Shown in pieces: positions 51,691-60,074 of a DNA stretch of 64,000 nt. Each line of letters opens with the position of its first letter. Position 1 is the first letter of the stretch. Location of the stretch: positions 1 through 64,000 of the forward strand of contig CBFCYE010000011.1 in assembly GCA_965602225.1 (NCBI GenBank), written 5' to 3'. The position numbers and the translations under genes are program-made. Origin of the DNA: Tenderia sp965602225 (lineage in GTDB: Bacteria; Pseudomonadota; Gammaproteobacteria; Tenderiales; Tenderiaceae). The notes under the pieces were generated by a model. That model ran no database searches and was not told where the DNA came from. It was given only the letters and a program-made list of their open reading frames with translations.

Positions 51691-52500
51691 ATGCCCACAC
51701 AGATGAAAAAGCTGAAGTTGCACGGGTTTAACAATCTGACCAAGACCCTGAGCTTTAATATTTACGATATCTGTTATGCCGTCACCCCTGATCAGCATAA
51801 GGCCTATATCGAATACATCGACGAGGCCTATAACGCTGAACGCCTGACTCAGATCCTGACAGATGTTACCGACATCATCGGCGCCAATATTCTTAATATC
51901 GCCCATCAGGATTACGATCCACAGGGTGCCTCGGTGACTATCCTGATTTCAGAAGAACCGATTGCGGCGGAAGAGCTGTCCAATACCGAAGCGCCGGGGC
52001 CTTTGCCTGAGGCGGTGGTTGGTCATCTGGACAAGAGTCACATCACCGTCCATACCTATCCCGAGACTCATCCCGATGGCGGTATCAGTACCTTCCGGGC
52101 CGATATCGATGTCGCCACTTGTGGTCGTATCTCGCCGCTGAAGGCATTGAATTATCTGATTCATAGTTTCGAGTCAGATATCGTTACTATGGATTACCGT
52201 GTCCGCGGTTTTACCCGTGATGTGCGTGGCAAAAAACACTTTATCGACCACAAGATCAGCTCAATCCAAAACTACATCGCCAGAGACACCAAGGCGAAGT
52301 ATCAGATGATTGACGTTAACGTCTATCAGGAGAATATCTTTCACACCAAGATGATGTTGAAAGAGTGTCACCTGCAAGATTATCTGTTTGGTGTTTTGCC
52401 GGATGACCTGACCGGCAAAGAGATTAAAGTCATTGACCAGAAGGTAAAGCAGGAAATGGCGGAGATCTTTTATGGCCAGAATTTGCGGCGCGGGCTGTGA
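51691..52500 (+). CDS. speD: S-adenosylmethionine decarboxylase proenzyme SpeD
   Basis: 269 residues, long bacterial (class 1A) form. Self-cleavage should occur before Ser116 in LDKSHITVHTYPE, generating the pyruvoyl group. Produces decarboxylated SAM for spermidine. AGGAGG lies seven bases before the ATG. speE is not next to it. A terminator follows. Confidence 0.95.
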   Translation: MPTQMKKLKLHGFNNLTKTLSFNIYDICYAVTPDQHKAYIEYIDEAYNAERLTQILTDVTDIIGANILNIAHQDYDPQGASVTILISEEPIAAEELSNTEAPGPLPEAVVGHLDKSHITVHTYPETHPDGGISTFRADIDVATCGRISPLKALNYLIHSFESDIVTMDYRVRGFTRDVRGKKHFIDHKISSIQNYIARDTKAKYQMIDVNVYQENIFHTKMMLKECHLQDYLFGVLPDDLTGKEIKVIDQKVKQEMAEIFYGQNLRRGL

Positions 52501-52525
52501 GGTGAAATAAAATAGAGTTTGTAAT

Positions 52526-52554
52526 AAAAAGGCCGCTTAAAAGCGGCCTTTTTT
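52526..52554. terminator. Bidirectional terminator between speD and coq7
   Basis: AAAAAGGCCGCT, loop TAAA, AGCGGCCTTTTTT; perfect stem between convergent genes. Confidence 0.92.
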
Positions 52555-52560
52555 GTTTGT

Positions 52561-53205
52561 TTAGATCTTATAAGCCAGTGTTGTCATTACCTTCGACGTC
52601 AGCCCCATTACCTTTTTAACCGGCATCGGCAATGCCGCGCCGCCATGCTGCAAGGCAACCGTGGCGTGATGGGCTTCATCTTCTTTCATCTGTTCAACCA
52701 CTGCCCGGCTTTTTACGTCTTGCTGGGGCAGGCTTTCTAAATGTTCATCGAGATGTTTGATGACCTGGTGTTCGGTTTCGGCAACAAAGCCGAGGCTCCA
52801 TTTATCACCGGCGATACCGGCGGCGGCACCGATTGCAAATGAGCTGAAATACCAGAAGGGGTTGAGCAGGCTTTTGTGGCTGTCCAGTTCTTCAAGGCGG
52901 CGTTCGCACCATTCCAGGTGGTCGTTTTCTTCTAGCGCTGCGCGTTCCATCTTTTCACGCACATCGGGCAGGCGGGCGGTGAGTGCCTGGCCGGAATATA
53001 GGCCTTGGGCTGAAACCTCACCAGCGTGATTAACGCGCATCAGGCCGGCTGCGTGTTTTTTGTCGGCCTCACTCATTTCGGCGTCGTTCATGCCTTTGGC
53101 TGGGTTGGGGCGTTCGGTGATCTGCGGCCGGCCAAAGATGGTGCGCATGGCGTTGTCGATGTTGCCAATCAGTTTGTCGGCTGGGGTGTAGGTTCTGTTA
53201 TTCAT
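52561..53205 (-). CDS. coq7: Ubiquinone biosynthesis di-iron hydroxylase Coq7
   Basis: 214 residues from the ATG at 53205-53203; an upstream in-frame start at 53241 would intrude on the neighbouring gene's 3' end. Ferritin-like four-helix bundle with EVSAQGLYSGQAL, LEENDHLEWCERRLEEL, AETEHQVIKHLDEHL and EDEAHHATVA supplying the Glu/His iron ligands. Performs the C6 hydroxylation in ubiquinone synthesis, replacing UbiF. Its presence means ubiquinone is made, relevant to ACIII quinol use. Confidence 0.93.
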   Translation of the reverse strand: MNNRTYTPADKLIGNIDNAMRTIFGRPQITERPNPAKGMNDAEMSEADKKHAAGLMRVNHAGEVSAQGLYSGQALTARLPDVREKMERAALEENDHLEWCERRLEELDSHKSLLNPFWYFSSFAIGAAAGIAGDKWSLGFVAETEHQVIKHLDEHLESLPQQDVKSRAVVEQMKEDEAHHATVALQHGGAALPMPVKKVMGLTSKVMTTLAYKI

Positions 53206-53209
53206 GGGG

Positions 53210-55096
53210 CTAACGATACTTGATACGAGATTGGGGCTCAAGTGATGCGCTTTGGTTACTCAAGTCTTTTTTATAGCGCAGCAATAAGGCACCAAGCAAG
53301 AGCAGGCTAAACCAGATTGACAGGCTGCTTGAGCCGCCGCCAGCGGTGCTGGGGGCATCCTTCGTAAAGACGTCAAAGGTGGCTGTTTGTCCACCGCTAT
53401 CAAAGCTGATTAGTGCCTGTTTACTGCCGCCATAGGTGGCTGATGAGGTCAGTCGTACCCTTAGCGTGTCGCTGGGGTTGATTGTGCCGGGAGTTGAGGT
53501 GAAGGCGGCGCTATTGAGGCTGTATTCACCGTCGACGATGAGTATGCTGACTGCCGCGCTTGTCCAGGTGATGGATTCTGAGGTGACTGTGGTATTAGGT
53601 TCGGCGTTAAGCACCGATGAAAAAATGATGCCGGTCGGCGTAGTGTTGGCGGCGGCGGTGGTGACGCTGAACGTGGTGCTAAAACCGCCAATGGTTATGG
53701 TTACCGTTTCTGTTGTGTTGTCGCTGCTGGAAGAGAGCAGTCGCATCCGGATCTTGGTGCCGTTGCTGACCGTGGAGGAGCTGGATGTAAAGGTGCTGCC
53801 GCCATCGATGCTGTATTCGGCGCTATGGGTAGTGGTGCCGTCGATATTGACGAATTCTTTGTCGCCCAAAATGCTGAGGCTGGAGTTGCTGGCCAGGCCG
53901 CTGAGGGTGATTTCGTTCGATGTGAATTTGGTTGCTTTTTGCACGTCTGTCTGTGAGGTAAAGCTGAAGCTGTCGGGTGTGACCGCTGTCAGGTTTTTGA
54001 GGTAGGAAAAATTGTAGCTTGCCAGGCCGGTGGCGATTAGTTCGGGATGGGTGTCGGAGTCGATGTCCGCAACTGTCAGGCTGCCGGGTTGCTTGACTAG
54101 GGAGAAGTCGCTCTTTGGCAGGAATGCGCCAGTGCCGTTGTTGTTGGTGAAGACAGAGATGGTGTCTGAGAGGCTGTTGCTGACCGCAACGTCCTTGAAG
54201 GTGTCGTTGTTAAGGTCGCTGATGCTGACAAACATGGGAGTGGTGCCGGTGGGGTAATCGACCTTGCCAGCAAAGGTGCCGTCGCCGTTATTTATTAATA
54301 CTGAAATGGTGTTATCGCCACTGTTGCTGATTACCAGGTCGGGGAAGTTGTCGCCGCTGATGTCCTGGCTGGCGATGGCTGTAGGTGTTGCGCCAGTAGG
54401 GTAGTCAACTTTGGCGGCGGCGAAGACGCCTGCGCCGTTATTGATGAAAACAGAGACTGTGTCGCTGTCTTTGTTTGTTACAGCAAGATCTGCTTCATTG
54501 ACGCCGTCAAAGTCGGCAGCGGCAATGGCGCTGGGGTTTGTGCCGGTAGCGTAGTCGACTTTGGCGGCAAAGGTGCCATCGTTATTGTTGATGAGTACTG
54601 AAATAGTGCTGTTGGTGCTGTTGGCGGTAACCAAGTCGATATCTGCAGCGTTTAGTTCGGCAGCCACAATATAGACTGGCTTGGTGTCAGTGGTGTAATC
54701 CACTTTGCCGGCAAAGGTGCCGCTGCCGGCATTGATGAAAACAGAGATATTGTTACTGTCACTGTTGGCAACGGCTAGGTCAATGTCGCCGATGTTGTTT
54801 AGTTCTGCGCTGGCGATAGACGAGGGTGCTAGACCGGTGGGGTAGACGGCGGCGGTGCCGAAAGTTGTATCACCCGCGCCCAGCAAGACTTTTATTTCGT
54901 TGGTGGTGGCTTTGTCGTCGCTATAGCTGGTGACGGCCAGGTCAACATCACCGTCGCCATTGAAATCGGCGCTGGTGATTGATAGAGGATTGTCTGCATT
55001 GCCAATAAATGTATAGGGTTGAAAGGGTGTCGCCCAGGCGGCCTGGCTTGAAAGTAGTGCCAGGCTGATTAAGCTTCGAGTAAATGCGGCTCGCAT
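53210..55096 (-). CDS. Secreted FG-GAP/VCBS repeat protein with GlyGly-CTERM-like tail
   Basis: 628 residues. Signal peptide ending AAWATP. Residues 39-360 hold seven FG-GAP-like repeats, each with a calcium-site-like DFNGDGDVDLAV or variant and a repeated VSVFINNG-G-FAAKVDYPTGT strand block; together they probably form a seven-bladed propeller. Residues ~385-580 are Ser/Thr-rich beta domains. The tail GGGSSSLSIWFSLLLLGALLLRYKK (586-610, glycines, helix, basic residues) matches the GlyGly-CTERM sorting signal processed by rhombosortase, although 18 more residues follow. No rhombosortase is in the window. Likely surface-exposed or secreted adhesin-like protein. Confidence 0.8.
   Translation of the reverse strand: MRAAFTRSLISLALLSSQAAWATPFQPYTFIGNADNPLSITSADFNGDGDVDLAVTSYSDDKATTNEIKVLLGAGDTTFGTAAVYPTGLAPSSIASAELNNIGDIDLAVANSDSNNISVFINAGSGTFAGKVDYTTDTKPVYIVAAELNAADIDLVTANSTNSTISVLINNNDGTFAAKVDYATGTNPSAIAAADFDGVNEADLAVTNKDSDTVSVFINNGAGVFAAAKVDYPTGATPTAIASQDISGDNFPDLVISNSGDNTISVLINNGDGTFAGKVDYPTGTTPMFVSISDLNNDTFKDVAVSNSLSDTISVFTNNNGTGAFLPKSDFSLVKQPGSLTVADIDSDTHPELIATGLASYNFSYLKNLTAVTPDSFSFTSQTDVQKATKFTSNEITLSGLASNSSLSILGDKEFVNIDGTTTHSAEYSIDGGSTFTSSSSTVSNGTKIRMRLLSSSSDNTTETVTITIGGFSTTFSVTTAAANTTPTGIIFSSVLNAEPNTTVTSESITWTSAAVSILIVDGEYSLNSAAFTSTPGTINPSDTLRVRLTSSATYGGSKQALISFDSGGQTATFDVFTKDAPSTAGGGSSSLSIWFSLLLLGALLLRYKKDLSNQSASLEPQSRIKYR
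54019..54985 (-). repeat. Seven tandem FG-GAP-encoding repeat units
   Basis: Imperfect repeats of ~120-150 bases inside the propeller protein, recurrent in the DNA as GTAGTCAACTTTGGCGGC-like and CCGTCGCCGTTATT-like segments. Confidence 0.75.
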
Positions 55097-55188
55097 AGGT
55101 TGTGTCCCCGGAATTCCGTGCCTGATAAACGATGATTGTTAAAGAGTATATCGGATACTAGGCTGGATTTATCTAGTCGATGATCGTC

Positions 55189-56421
55189 TTAGGTTTTGAT
55201 TTGCCTTGCCAGCAGCGAAACAGGGTGGAGGATCTTGAGTTTGGCGTTCGTTGTTCTGATGCCGGCGGCCAGATGCAGGGCGCAGCCGATGTTGCTGCTG
55301 ACCAGAATGTCGGGTTGAGTTGCCTTGATGGCATCGAGTTTGTCAGCGCGCAGGCTGTCGGCCATCTGTGGATGTTCGATCATGTAGCTGCCGGCGGCGC
55401 CACAGCATTGTTGATTGCCGGGCAGGCTGATGATTTCCAGTTCGGGGATGCGCTTTAACAGGGCGTAAGGGGCATCAGTTTCTTTTAAAATATTGCGTTG
55501 GCTACAGGGTTCATGCACGGCGATCTTTTTGTCGAGCGGTTTGAACTGGATGTTTGCTGGCCATTCGATCTGGCTGAGAAAGGTGTTGATGTCGCAGACC
55601 GGTAGTGAGTGACCGGTGGTGCGTGGATATTCCTTTATGTGGCTACCGCAGCCGGTGGCGCTGCTGATGACGGCGGCGATGTCGAGTTGGGCGAAGGCGT
55701 CGATGTTTTGTTGTGCCAGTTGCGTCGCCTGCTGGTTGTCACCCTTGTGTTGGTGCAGGGCGCCACAGCAGGTTTGTGTGGCGGGTACGAATACGCCATA
55801 GCCGCAGGCATTTAATAAGGTGATGCTGTCGGCCAGCGTCTGCTGATCGAACATGTCGCTGAAGCAGCCGATAAACAGGGCGACGTCGCCCTGTTTATCA
55901 GTCTTGGCGGGGTAGTAGTCCTGCCAGTCGTGGGGGCGGTCGATGCTGGGGGCGAGTTGTTCGAAGCGTTCCATGCCTAGCAGTTTGGTGATGCCCAGGC
56001 CGCGGCCCAGCGCGCGCAGGCCAGTCTTGTCTGTCAGCCATAGCAGTGTTGCTTCACGGCGTTGCCGTTGTTTGTTGGTGGCGAGCTGATCCATGTTGAT
56101 GCGCTGTTCCTGCTTGGGCTTGTCCTGAAAGGGTTTGTCTTGCGCCAGGGCAGTGCGGGCGCCGTCCATGATTTCGCCGAATTGCACGCCGGATGGGCAT
56201 TTGGCCTCACAGGCACGGCACAGCAGGCAGTTGTCCAGATGGTTGTGCAGTTTGTCGTCGGCCTGTAACTGGCCGTTGGCCAGGCCCAGGATTAGCGAGA
56301 TGCGGCCGCGCGGTGATTCGGCCTCGTTCTGGGTTTTGTTATAGGTGGGGCAGTGGGGTAGGCACAGGCCGCACATGACGCAACGTTCGGCCTGTTGTTT
56401 GGTGTTGGCTTGGATTTTCAA
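55189..56421 (-). CDS. glcF: GlcF-like glycolate oxidase iron-sulfur subunit
   Basis: 410 residues. Two [4Fe-4S] ferredoxin motifs, Cys14/17/20/24 (CVMCGLCLPHCP) and Cys65/68/71/75 (CLLCRACEAKCP), then two CCG domains (FIGCFSDMF, TCCGALHQHKGD; HEPCSQRN, QQCCGAAGSYM). Matches GlcF, which passes electrons from the flavin subunits GlcD/GlcE during glycolate oxidation. No glcD or glcE is adjacent in the window. The gph product upstream in the chromosome makes glycolate, a possible metabolic link. Confidence 0.85.
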   Translation of the reverse strand: MKIQANTKQQAERCVMCGLCLPHCPTYNKTQNEAESPRGRISLILGLANGQLQADDKLHNHLDNCLLCRACEAKCPSGVQFGEIMDGARTALAQDKPFQDKPKQEQRINMDQLATNKQRQRREATLLWLTDKTGLRALGRGLGITKLLGMERFEQLAPSIDRPHDWQDYYPAKTDKQGDVALFIGCFSDMFDQQTLADSITLLNACGYGVFVPATQTCCGALHQHKGDNQQATQLAQQNIDAFAQLDIAAVISSATGCGSHIKEYPRTTGHSLPVCDINTFLSQIEWPANIQFKPLDKKIAVHEPCSQRNILKETDAPYALLKRIPELEIISLPGNQQCCGAAGSYMIEHPQMADSLRADKLDAIKATQPDILVSSNIGCALHLAAGIRTTNAKLKILHPVSLLARQIKT

Positions 56422-56504
56422 GAATGACTCACTGCCGGCGGCGTAAAAGGTGGATGATTCCGTTATTATATCGGCTTTTCAGTATTCAGGATGAAAGAGG
56501 GTTT

Positions 56505-56813
56505 ATGTCTTTTTATACACGTCATGCCTTTATCTGCACCAATCAAACCACGGATGGTAGTGATTGCTGTGAAAATCACAATGCCATGGCGATGGTGAAG
56601 TACGCCAAGGACCGACTTAAAGAGCTGGATATGTTCGGGCCGGGCAAGGTGCGGTTGAATAAGTCCGGTTGCATGGGGCGTTGTGCTGTGGGGCCAGTGC
56701 TGGTGGTCTATCCTGATGAGGTTTGGTACACCTATGTTGATAAAGAAGATGTTGAAGAGATTATTCAGGAACATCTGATTAATGGTCGTGAAATCCCGCG
56801 GTTGAAGATTTAG
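56505..56813 (+). CDS. Thioredoxin-fold (2Fe-2S) ferredoxin
   Basis: 102 residues from the ATG at 56505 with AGAGG just upstream; an upstream in-frame start would overlap the glcF leader. Thioredoxin-like [2Fe-2S] ferredoxin with Cys11 (FICTNQ), Cys21/22 (SDCCEN), Cys56 and Cys60 (SGCMGRC). The KSGCMGRCAVGPVLVVYPD run is the family signature. Electron partner unknown. Two bases before the ABC transporter gene. Confidence 0.88.
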   Translation: MSFYTRHAFICTNQTTDGSDCCENHNAMAMVKYAKDRLKELDMFGPGKVRLNKSGCMGRCAVGPVLVVYPDEVWYTYVDKEDVEEIIQEHLINGREIPRLKI

Positions 56814-56814
56814 A

Positions 56815-57735
56815 GTGACTGATTTTGTTGTCAGCGCCCGTCAACTGCGCAAGGTCTATGCTGGCCAGGTGGTGGTGGATGGCATTGATCTCAATATCGC
56901 CCGTGGCCAGTGTTTTGGTCTGTTGGGGCCGAATGGTGCTGGCAAGACCACTACGCTGCGGATGTTGCTGGGGCTGACGCCGCCGGATGGTGGTGAGCTG
57001 GAGGTGCTGGGCTATGAGATCCCACGCCAGGCGCGGCAGATGCACGCCCGCATGGGCTTGGTGCCGCAGGCGGATAATCTTGATCCTGATTTCAGTGTGT
57101 CGCAGAACCTACGCACCTATGCCCGATATTTTGGCATATCCAAGGCAGTTTTTGAGCAGCGTCTGCCGCAGTTGCTGGCCTTCGCCGCGCTGGAGCACAA
57201 GGCCGATGCTGGCATCGGTACGCTGTCCGGGGGTATGCAGCGTCGTTTGACTATGGCACGTGCGCTGGTGAATGATCCTGAGCTGGTGGTGCTGGATGAA
57301 CCGACTACTGGTCTTGATCCGCAGGCGCGGCAAATGATTTGGCGGCGGCTGCGTGAGTTGCTGGCACAGGGTAAAAGTCTGATTCTAACCACTCATTATA
57401 TGGATGAGGCTGAGCGGCTGTGTGATCGGTTGGCGATTATGGATCATGGTCGCATTCTGGTGGAAGGTAGTCCGGCTGAATTGATTCGCGAGCACATTGA
57501 ACCGCAGGTGATCGAGGTCTACGGTCCTGGGGTTGAGCAATGGGGCGTTGATCACGGTTGTGCCTTGGCTCGGCGGCTGGAGCAGGTCGGCGAGACCCTG
57601 TTTTGCTATGCCGATGATGAACAGTCAGCACTGGCCTCTCTGCGCCAATATCCGCAGTTACAGTTTATTCATCGTCGCGCCAATCTCGAGGATGTGTTCT
57701 TGAAGTTGACGGGCAAGGAGCTGCGCGATGCCTAG
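56815..57735 (+). CDS. nodI: ABC-2 exporter ATP-binding protein, NodI-like
   Basis: 306 residues from GTG at 56815. Walker A GPNGAGKTT at 38-46, LSGGMQRR signature, Walker B VVLDEPTTGLDPQAR. The segment GLVPQADNLDPDFSVSQNLR is characteristic of NodI. In rhizobia NodIJ exports Nod factors; in most other Proteobacteria its substrate is unknown. The last codons contain ATGCCTAG, so an ATG at 57728 overlaps the stop and may be the ancestral nodJ start. Confidence 0.87.
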   Translation: MTDFVVSARQLRKVYAGQVVVDGIDLNIARGQCFGLLGPNGAGKTTTLRMLLGLTPPDGGELEVLGYEIPRQARQMHARMGLVPQADNLDPDFSVSQNLRTYARYFGISKAVFEQRLPQLLAFAALEHKADAGIGTLSGGMQRRLTMARALVNDPELVVLDEPTTGLDPQARQMIWRRLRELLAQGKSLILTTHYMDEAERLCDRLAIMDHGRILVEGSPAELIREHIEPQVIEVYGPGVEQWGVDHGCALARRLEQVGETLFCYADDEQSALASLRQYPQLQFIHRRANLEDVFLKLTGKELRDA

Positions 57736-57739
57736 AGCC

Positions 57740-57911
57740 CTCATATCCCACCACACTTCTACTGCGGCGCCCGAATGGCACGCCCTGCGCGCTTTTTTCT
57801 CCGGCAGAGTGCTCGACGTAGCGTCAACTATGCTTGCGCGCTCTTTTGTCGCAAAAAACGCGCATGACACACCCTTGGCTCGCCTCGTTACGAAGTCTGG
57901 TGGGATATGAG
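57740..57911. mobile_element. 172-bp MITE-like element with 20-bp terminal inverted repeats between nodI and nodJ
   Basis: Left end CTCATATCCCACCACACTTC (57740-57759) and right end, read inverted, CTCATATCCCACCAGACTTC (57892-57911) differ at one base in twenty. Inner parts also pair imperfectly (TGCGCGCTTTTTT against TGCGCGTTTTTT; a GACG/CGTC dyad near the centre). No transposase. The right repeat ends ...GGTGGGATATGAG and contains both a GGTGGG ribosome-site-like run and the nodJ ATG. No clear target duplication could be defined. Confidence 0.8.
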
Positions 57912-58686
57912 TGCTTTTGCCCTGCCACGGTTTAGTCGCCGCTGCTTTCCTGTCTGGCAGCGTAATGCCCAGGTCTGGATTAAGTTGTCTGGACCGTCGT
58001 TGGTCGGTAATTTCGGCGAGCCGCTGCTCTACCTGTTGGCGTTGGGTTACGGTCTGGGCAGTTTTATCGGTGAGGTGGATGGCCTACCTTATATAGTCTT
58101 TCTGGCGACGGGTATCATCTGTTCCAGCGCCATGAACACAGCCACCTTTGAATGTCTCTATTCGGCCTATACCCGCATGAAGGTACAGGAGACCTGGGCG
58201 GCGATGATGGCGGCGCCGCTGAGCCTGGATGATATTGTGCTTGGTGAGGTGTTGTGGGCGGGCACCAAGAGCTTGATCAGCGCGTCGGCAATCCTGCTGG
58301 TGGCATCAACACTGGGGCTGGTGGCTGGCTGGCAGGCGCTGGGCGTGTTGCCGATGGCCTTTTTACTGGGCTGCTGTTTCGGTGCTATGGCCCTGGTGGT
58401 GACGGCGATCTCGCCCAGTTATGACTTCTTTCTCTATTATTTCACCCTGGTGATTACACCGATGTTCCTATTGAGTGGTGTGTTTTTCCCGCTGGAAAGC
58501 GTGCCAGCCTGGGTTCAGTCGGGCATTCAGTTGCTGCCGCTGTATCATATTGTTGAGGTGGTGCGGCCGTTGATGACTGGGCGGCCACTAGAGGGGCTGA
58601 TGACGCATCTGCTGGTGCCGATAGCCTACGGCCTGGCGGCAATTTGGCTGGCGCTGGGGCTTTTGCGTAGAAGATTATTGATTTAG
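57907..58686 (+). CDS. nodJ: ABC-2 exporter permease, NodJ-like
   Basis: 259 residues, six membrane spans. KLSGPSLVGNFGEPLLYLLALGYGLG and ATGIICSSAMNTATFECLYSAYTRM (landmarks, quoted partly) are typical of NodJ. The annotated ATG lies within the terminal repeat of the inserted element, so the first residues MSAF derive partly from it. Partner of the NodI-like ATPase. Confidence 0.87.
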   Translation: MSAFALPRFSRRCFPVWQRNAQVWIKLSGPSLVGNFGEPLLYLLALGYGLGSFIGEVDGLPYIVFLATGIICSSAMNTATFECLYSAYTRMKVQETWAAMMAAPLSLDDIVLGEVLWAGTKSLISASAILLVASTLGLVAGWQALGVLPMAFLLGCCFGAMALVVTAISPSYDFFLYYFTLVITPMFLLSGVFFPLESVPAWVQSGIQLLPLYHIVEVVRPLMTGRPLEGLMTHLLVPIAYGLAAIWLALGLLRRRLLI

Positions 58687-58699
58687 TTGCCTTAGGGGC

Positions 58700-58728
58700 T
58701 TGTCTGGGGGCGGCTTCGCGTGTAAGAT
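58700..58728 (+). promoter_or_regulatory. Promoter of the rplM-rpsI operon
   Basis: TTGTCT at 58700-58705, a 17-base spacer and TAAGAT at 58723-58728, followed by a GC-rich discriminator TCGCCG, typical of stringently controlled ribosomal promoters. The leader to rplM is ~40 bases. Confidence 0.55.
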
Positions 58729-58775
58729 TCGCCGTCTTTCTTGAAGAGAAACGATAGATTTTTTAGGAATTATCG

Positions 58776-59204
58776 ATGAAAACGTTTAGTGCAAAACCTG
58801 CTGAAGTAAAGCGCGATTGGTTCATAATCGACGCCGAAGGCAAGACCTTGGGCCGTATGGCAACTGAAATTGCCCGTCGTTTGCGTGGCAAGCACAAGGC
58901 TGAATATACGCCTCATGTAGATACTGGTGACTACATTGTAGTTGTTAACGCTGAAAAGGTTGCTGTTACTGGCAACAAGCGTACTGGCAAGATGTATCAC
59001 CGTCACACTGGCTACATTGGTGGCTTGAAATCAGCTAGCTTTGAAAAGGTAATCGCGGAGAAACCTACGCAGGTTATTGAATTGGCGGTTAAGGGTATGA
59101 TGCCACGGGGTCCTTTGGGGCGCGCCATGCTGCGCAAACTGAAGATCTTTGCTGGAGCTGAGCATAACCATATTGCCCAGCAGCCGAAGCAGCTAGAAAT
59201 TTAA
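58776..59204 (+). CDS. rplM: 50S ribosomal protein L13
   Basis: 142 residues, exactly the usual length. MKTFSAKPAEVKRDWFIIDA start, GRMATEIARRLRGKHKAEYTPHVDTGD and KMYHRHTGY are the family landmarks. First gene of the L13-S9 operon. Confidence 0.98.
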   Translation: MKTFSAKPAEVKRDWFIIDAEGKTLGRMATEIARRLRGKHKAEYTPHVDTGDYIVVVNAEKVAVTGNKRTGKMYHRHTGYIGGLKSASFEKVIAEKPTQVIELAVKGMMPRGPLGRAMLRKLKIFAGAEHNHIAQQPKQLEI

Positions 59205-59226
59205 ATTAGAATAACGGGAACGAATC

Positions 59227-59619
59227 ATGGCAGACATGAATCAACTGTGCACCGGTCGTCGTAAAACAGCATCGGCACGTGTATTTATAAAACCTGGTAG
59301 TGGTGTCATCTCTATCAACAAGCGCTCTATCGAGCAGTACTTCGGTCGTGAGACTTCTCGCATGATCGTGCGTCAGCCGCTTGAAAGTGCTGAGCTGCTG
59401 GGTAAGCTGGACGTAACTATCACTGTTAAAGGTGGTGGTGCCAACGGTCAGGCGGGCGCTATTCGTCACGGCCTGGCGCGTGCGCTGGTTAATCACGATG
59501 AAGAGCTGCGTAGCACCATGCGTCGCGCTGGCTTCCTAACTCGTGATGCTCGTGAAGTTGAACGTAAGAAAATCGGTCTGCACAAAGCGCGTAAGCGTCC
59601 TCAGTTCTCGAAGCGTTAA
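59227..59619 (+). CDS. rpsI: 30S ribosomal protein S9
   Basis: 130 residues, ending with the basic RKKIGLHKARKRPQFSKR tail whose final residue reaches the P-site tRNA. Follows rplM by 22 bases. In Pseudomonas-like genomes petABC follows rpsI; here a terminator, a tRNA and a porin follow. Confidence 0.98.
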   Translation: MADMNQLCTGRRKTASARVFIKPGSGVISINKRSIEQYFGRETSRMIVRQPLESAELLGKLDVTITVKGGGANGQAGAIRHGLARALVNHDEELRSTMRRAGFLTRDAREVERKKIGLHKARKRPQFSKR

Positions 59620-59640
59620 TTTTACGCCGATTACTGTTTC

Positions 59641-59681
59641 AGAATGCCGAGGCGCGATACCGCTTCGGCATTCTAGTTTTT
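59641..59681 (+). terminator. Terminator after rpsI
   Basis: AGAATGCCGA (59641-59650) pairs perfectly with TCGGCATTCT (59665-59674), then AGTTTTT. Confidence 0.85.
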
Positions 59682-59715
59682 CCGGTCTGGAAAAATATTG
59701 TCAGAGTTTCTCTAT

Positions 59716-59789
59716 TGGGGAATCGTCTAACGGCAGGACAACGGCCTCTGACGCCGTTAATCAAGGTTCGAATCCTTGTTCCCCAGCCA
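59716..59789 (+). tRNA. tRNA-Gln (anticodon CTG)
   Basis: 74 bases including encoded CCA. Acceptor stem TGGGGAA/TTCCCCA with discriminator G, anticodon stem ACGGC/GCCGT with loop CTCTGAC giving CTG (reads CAG), and the T loop GGTTCGAATCC. The U-A first pair is characteristic of glutamine tRNA. Confidence 0.96.
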
Positions 59790-59799
59790 AACAACACAT

Positions 59800-59831
59800 A
59801 AGCCTCACCCTTACGGGTGGGGCTTTTTTGT
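59800..59831 (+). terminator. Terminator after tRNA-Gln
   Basis: AAGCCTCACCC, loop TTAC, GGGTGGGGCTT with one wobble, then six T. Confidence 0.88.
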
Positions 59832-60074
59832 GTCTGTTAGATATCTAGTCTTTGAGAAAAGGCTAAATCCCTCTTAATAACCAAGTTTTTTGGTGAGAAA
59901 TTTCTTGTGACTGAGAATGATTTTTGTTAGTTTTTATCTCGGTTGATGTTGTTGTGATTGTGTTGCACATTAGGTTTATGCATTAACTTACGGAAAAATA
60001 TTGATTTTCATGTGTAGCTGAACTAGATTAACTGCGTCGATGTGACTTTTAGACTACAAAAATTGGAGAAAACC

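Noticed and set aside
57728..57910. 60-codon ORF between nodI and nodJ
   Set aside because: It translates the inverted-repeat element from an ATG overlapping the nodI stop and has no domain. Probably the remnant of an older nodJ start, not a gene.
59543..59848. 101-codon ORF spanning the rpsI end and tRNA-Gln
   Set aside because: It runs through a terminator and the tRNA gene in a different frame from rpsI, so it is not coding.
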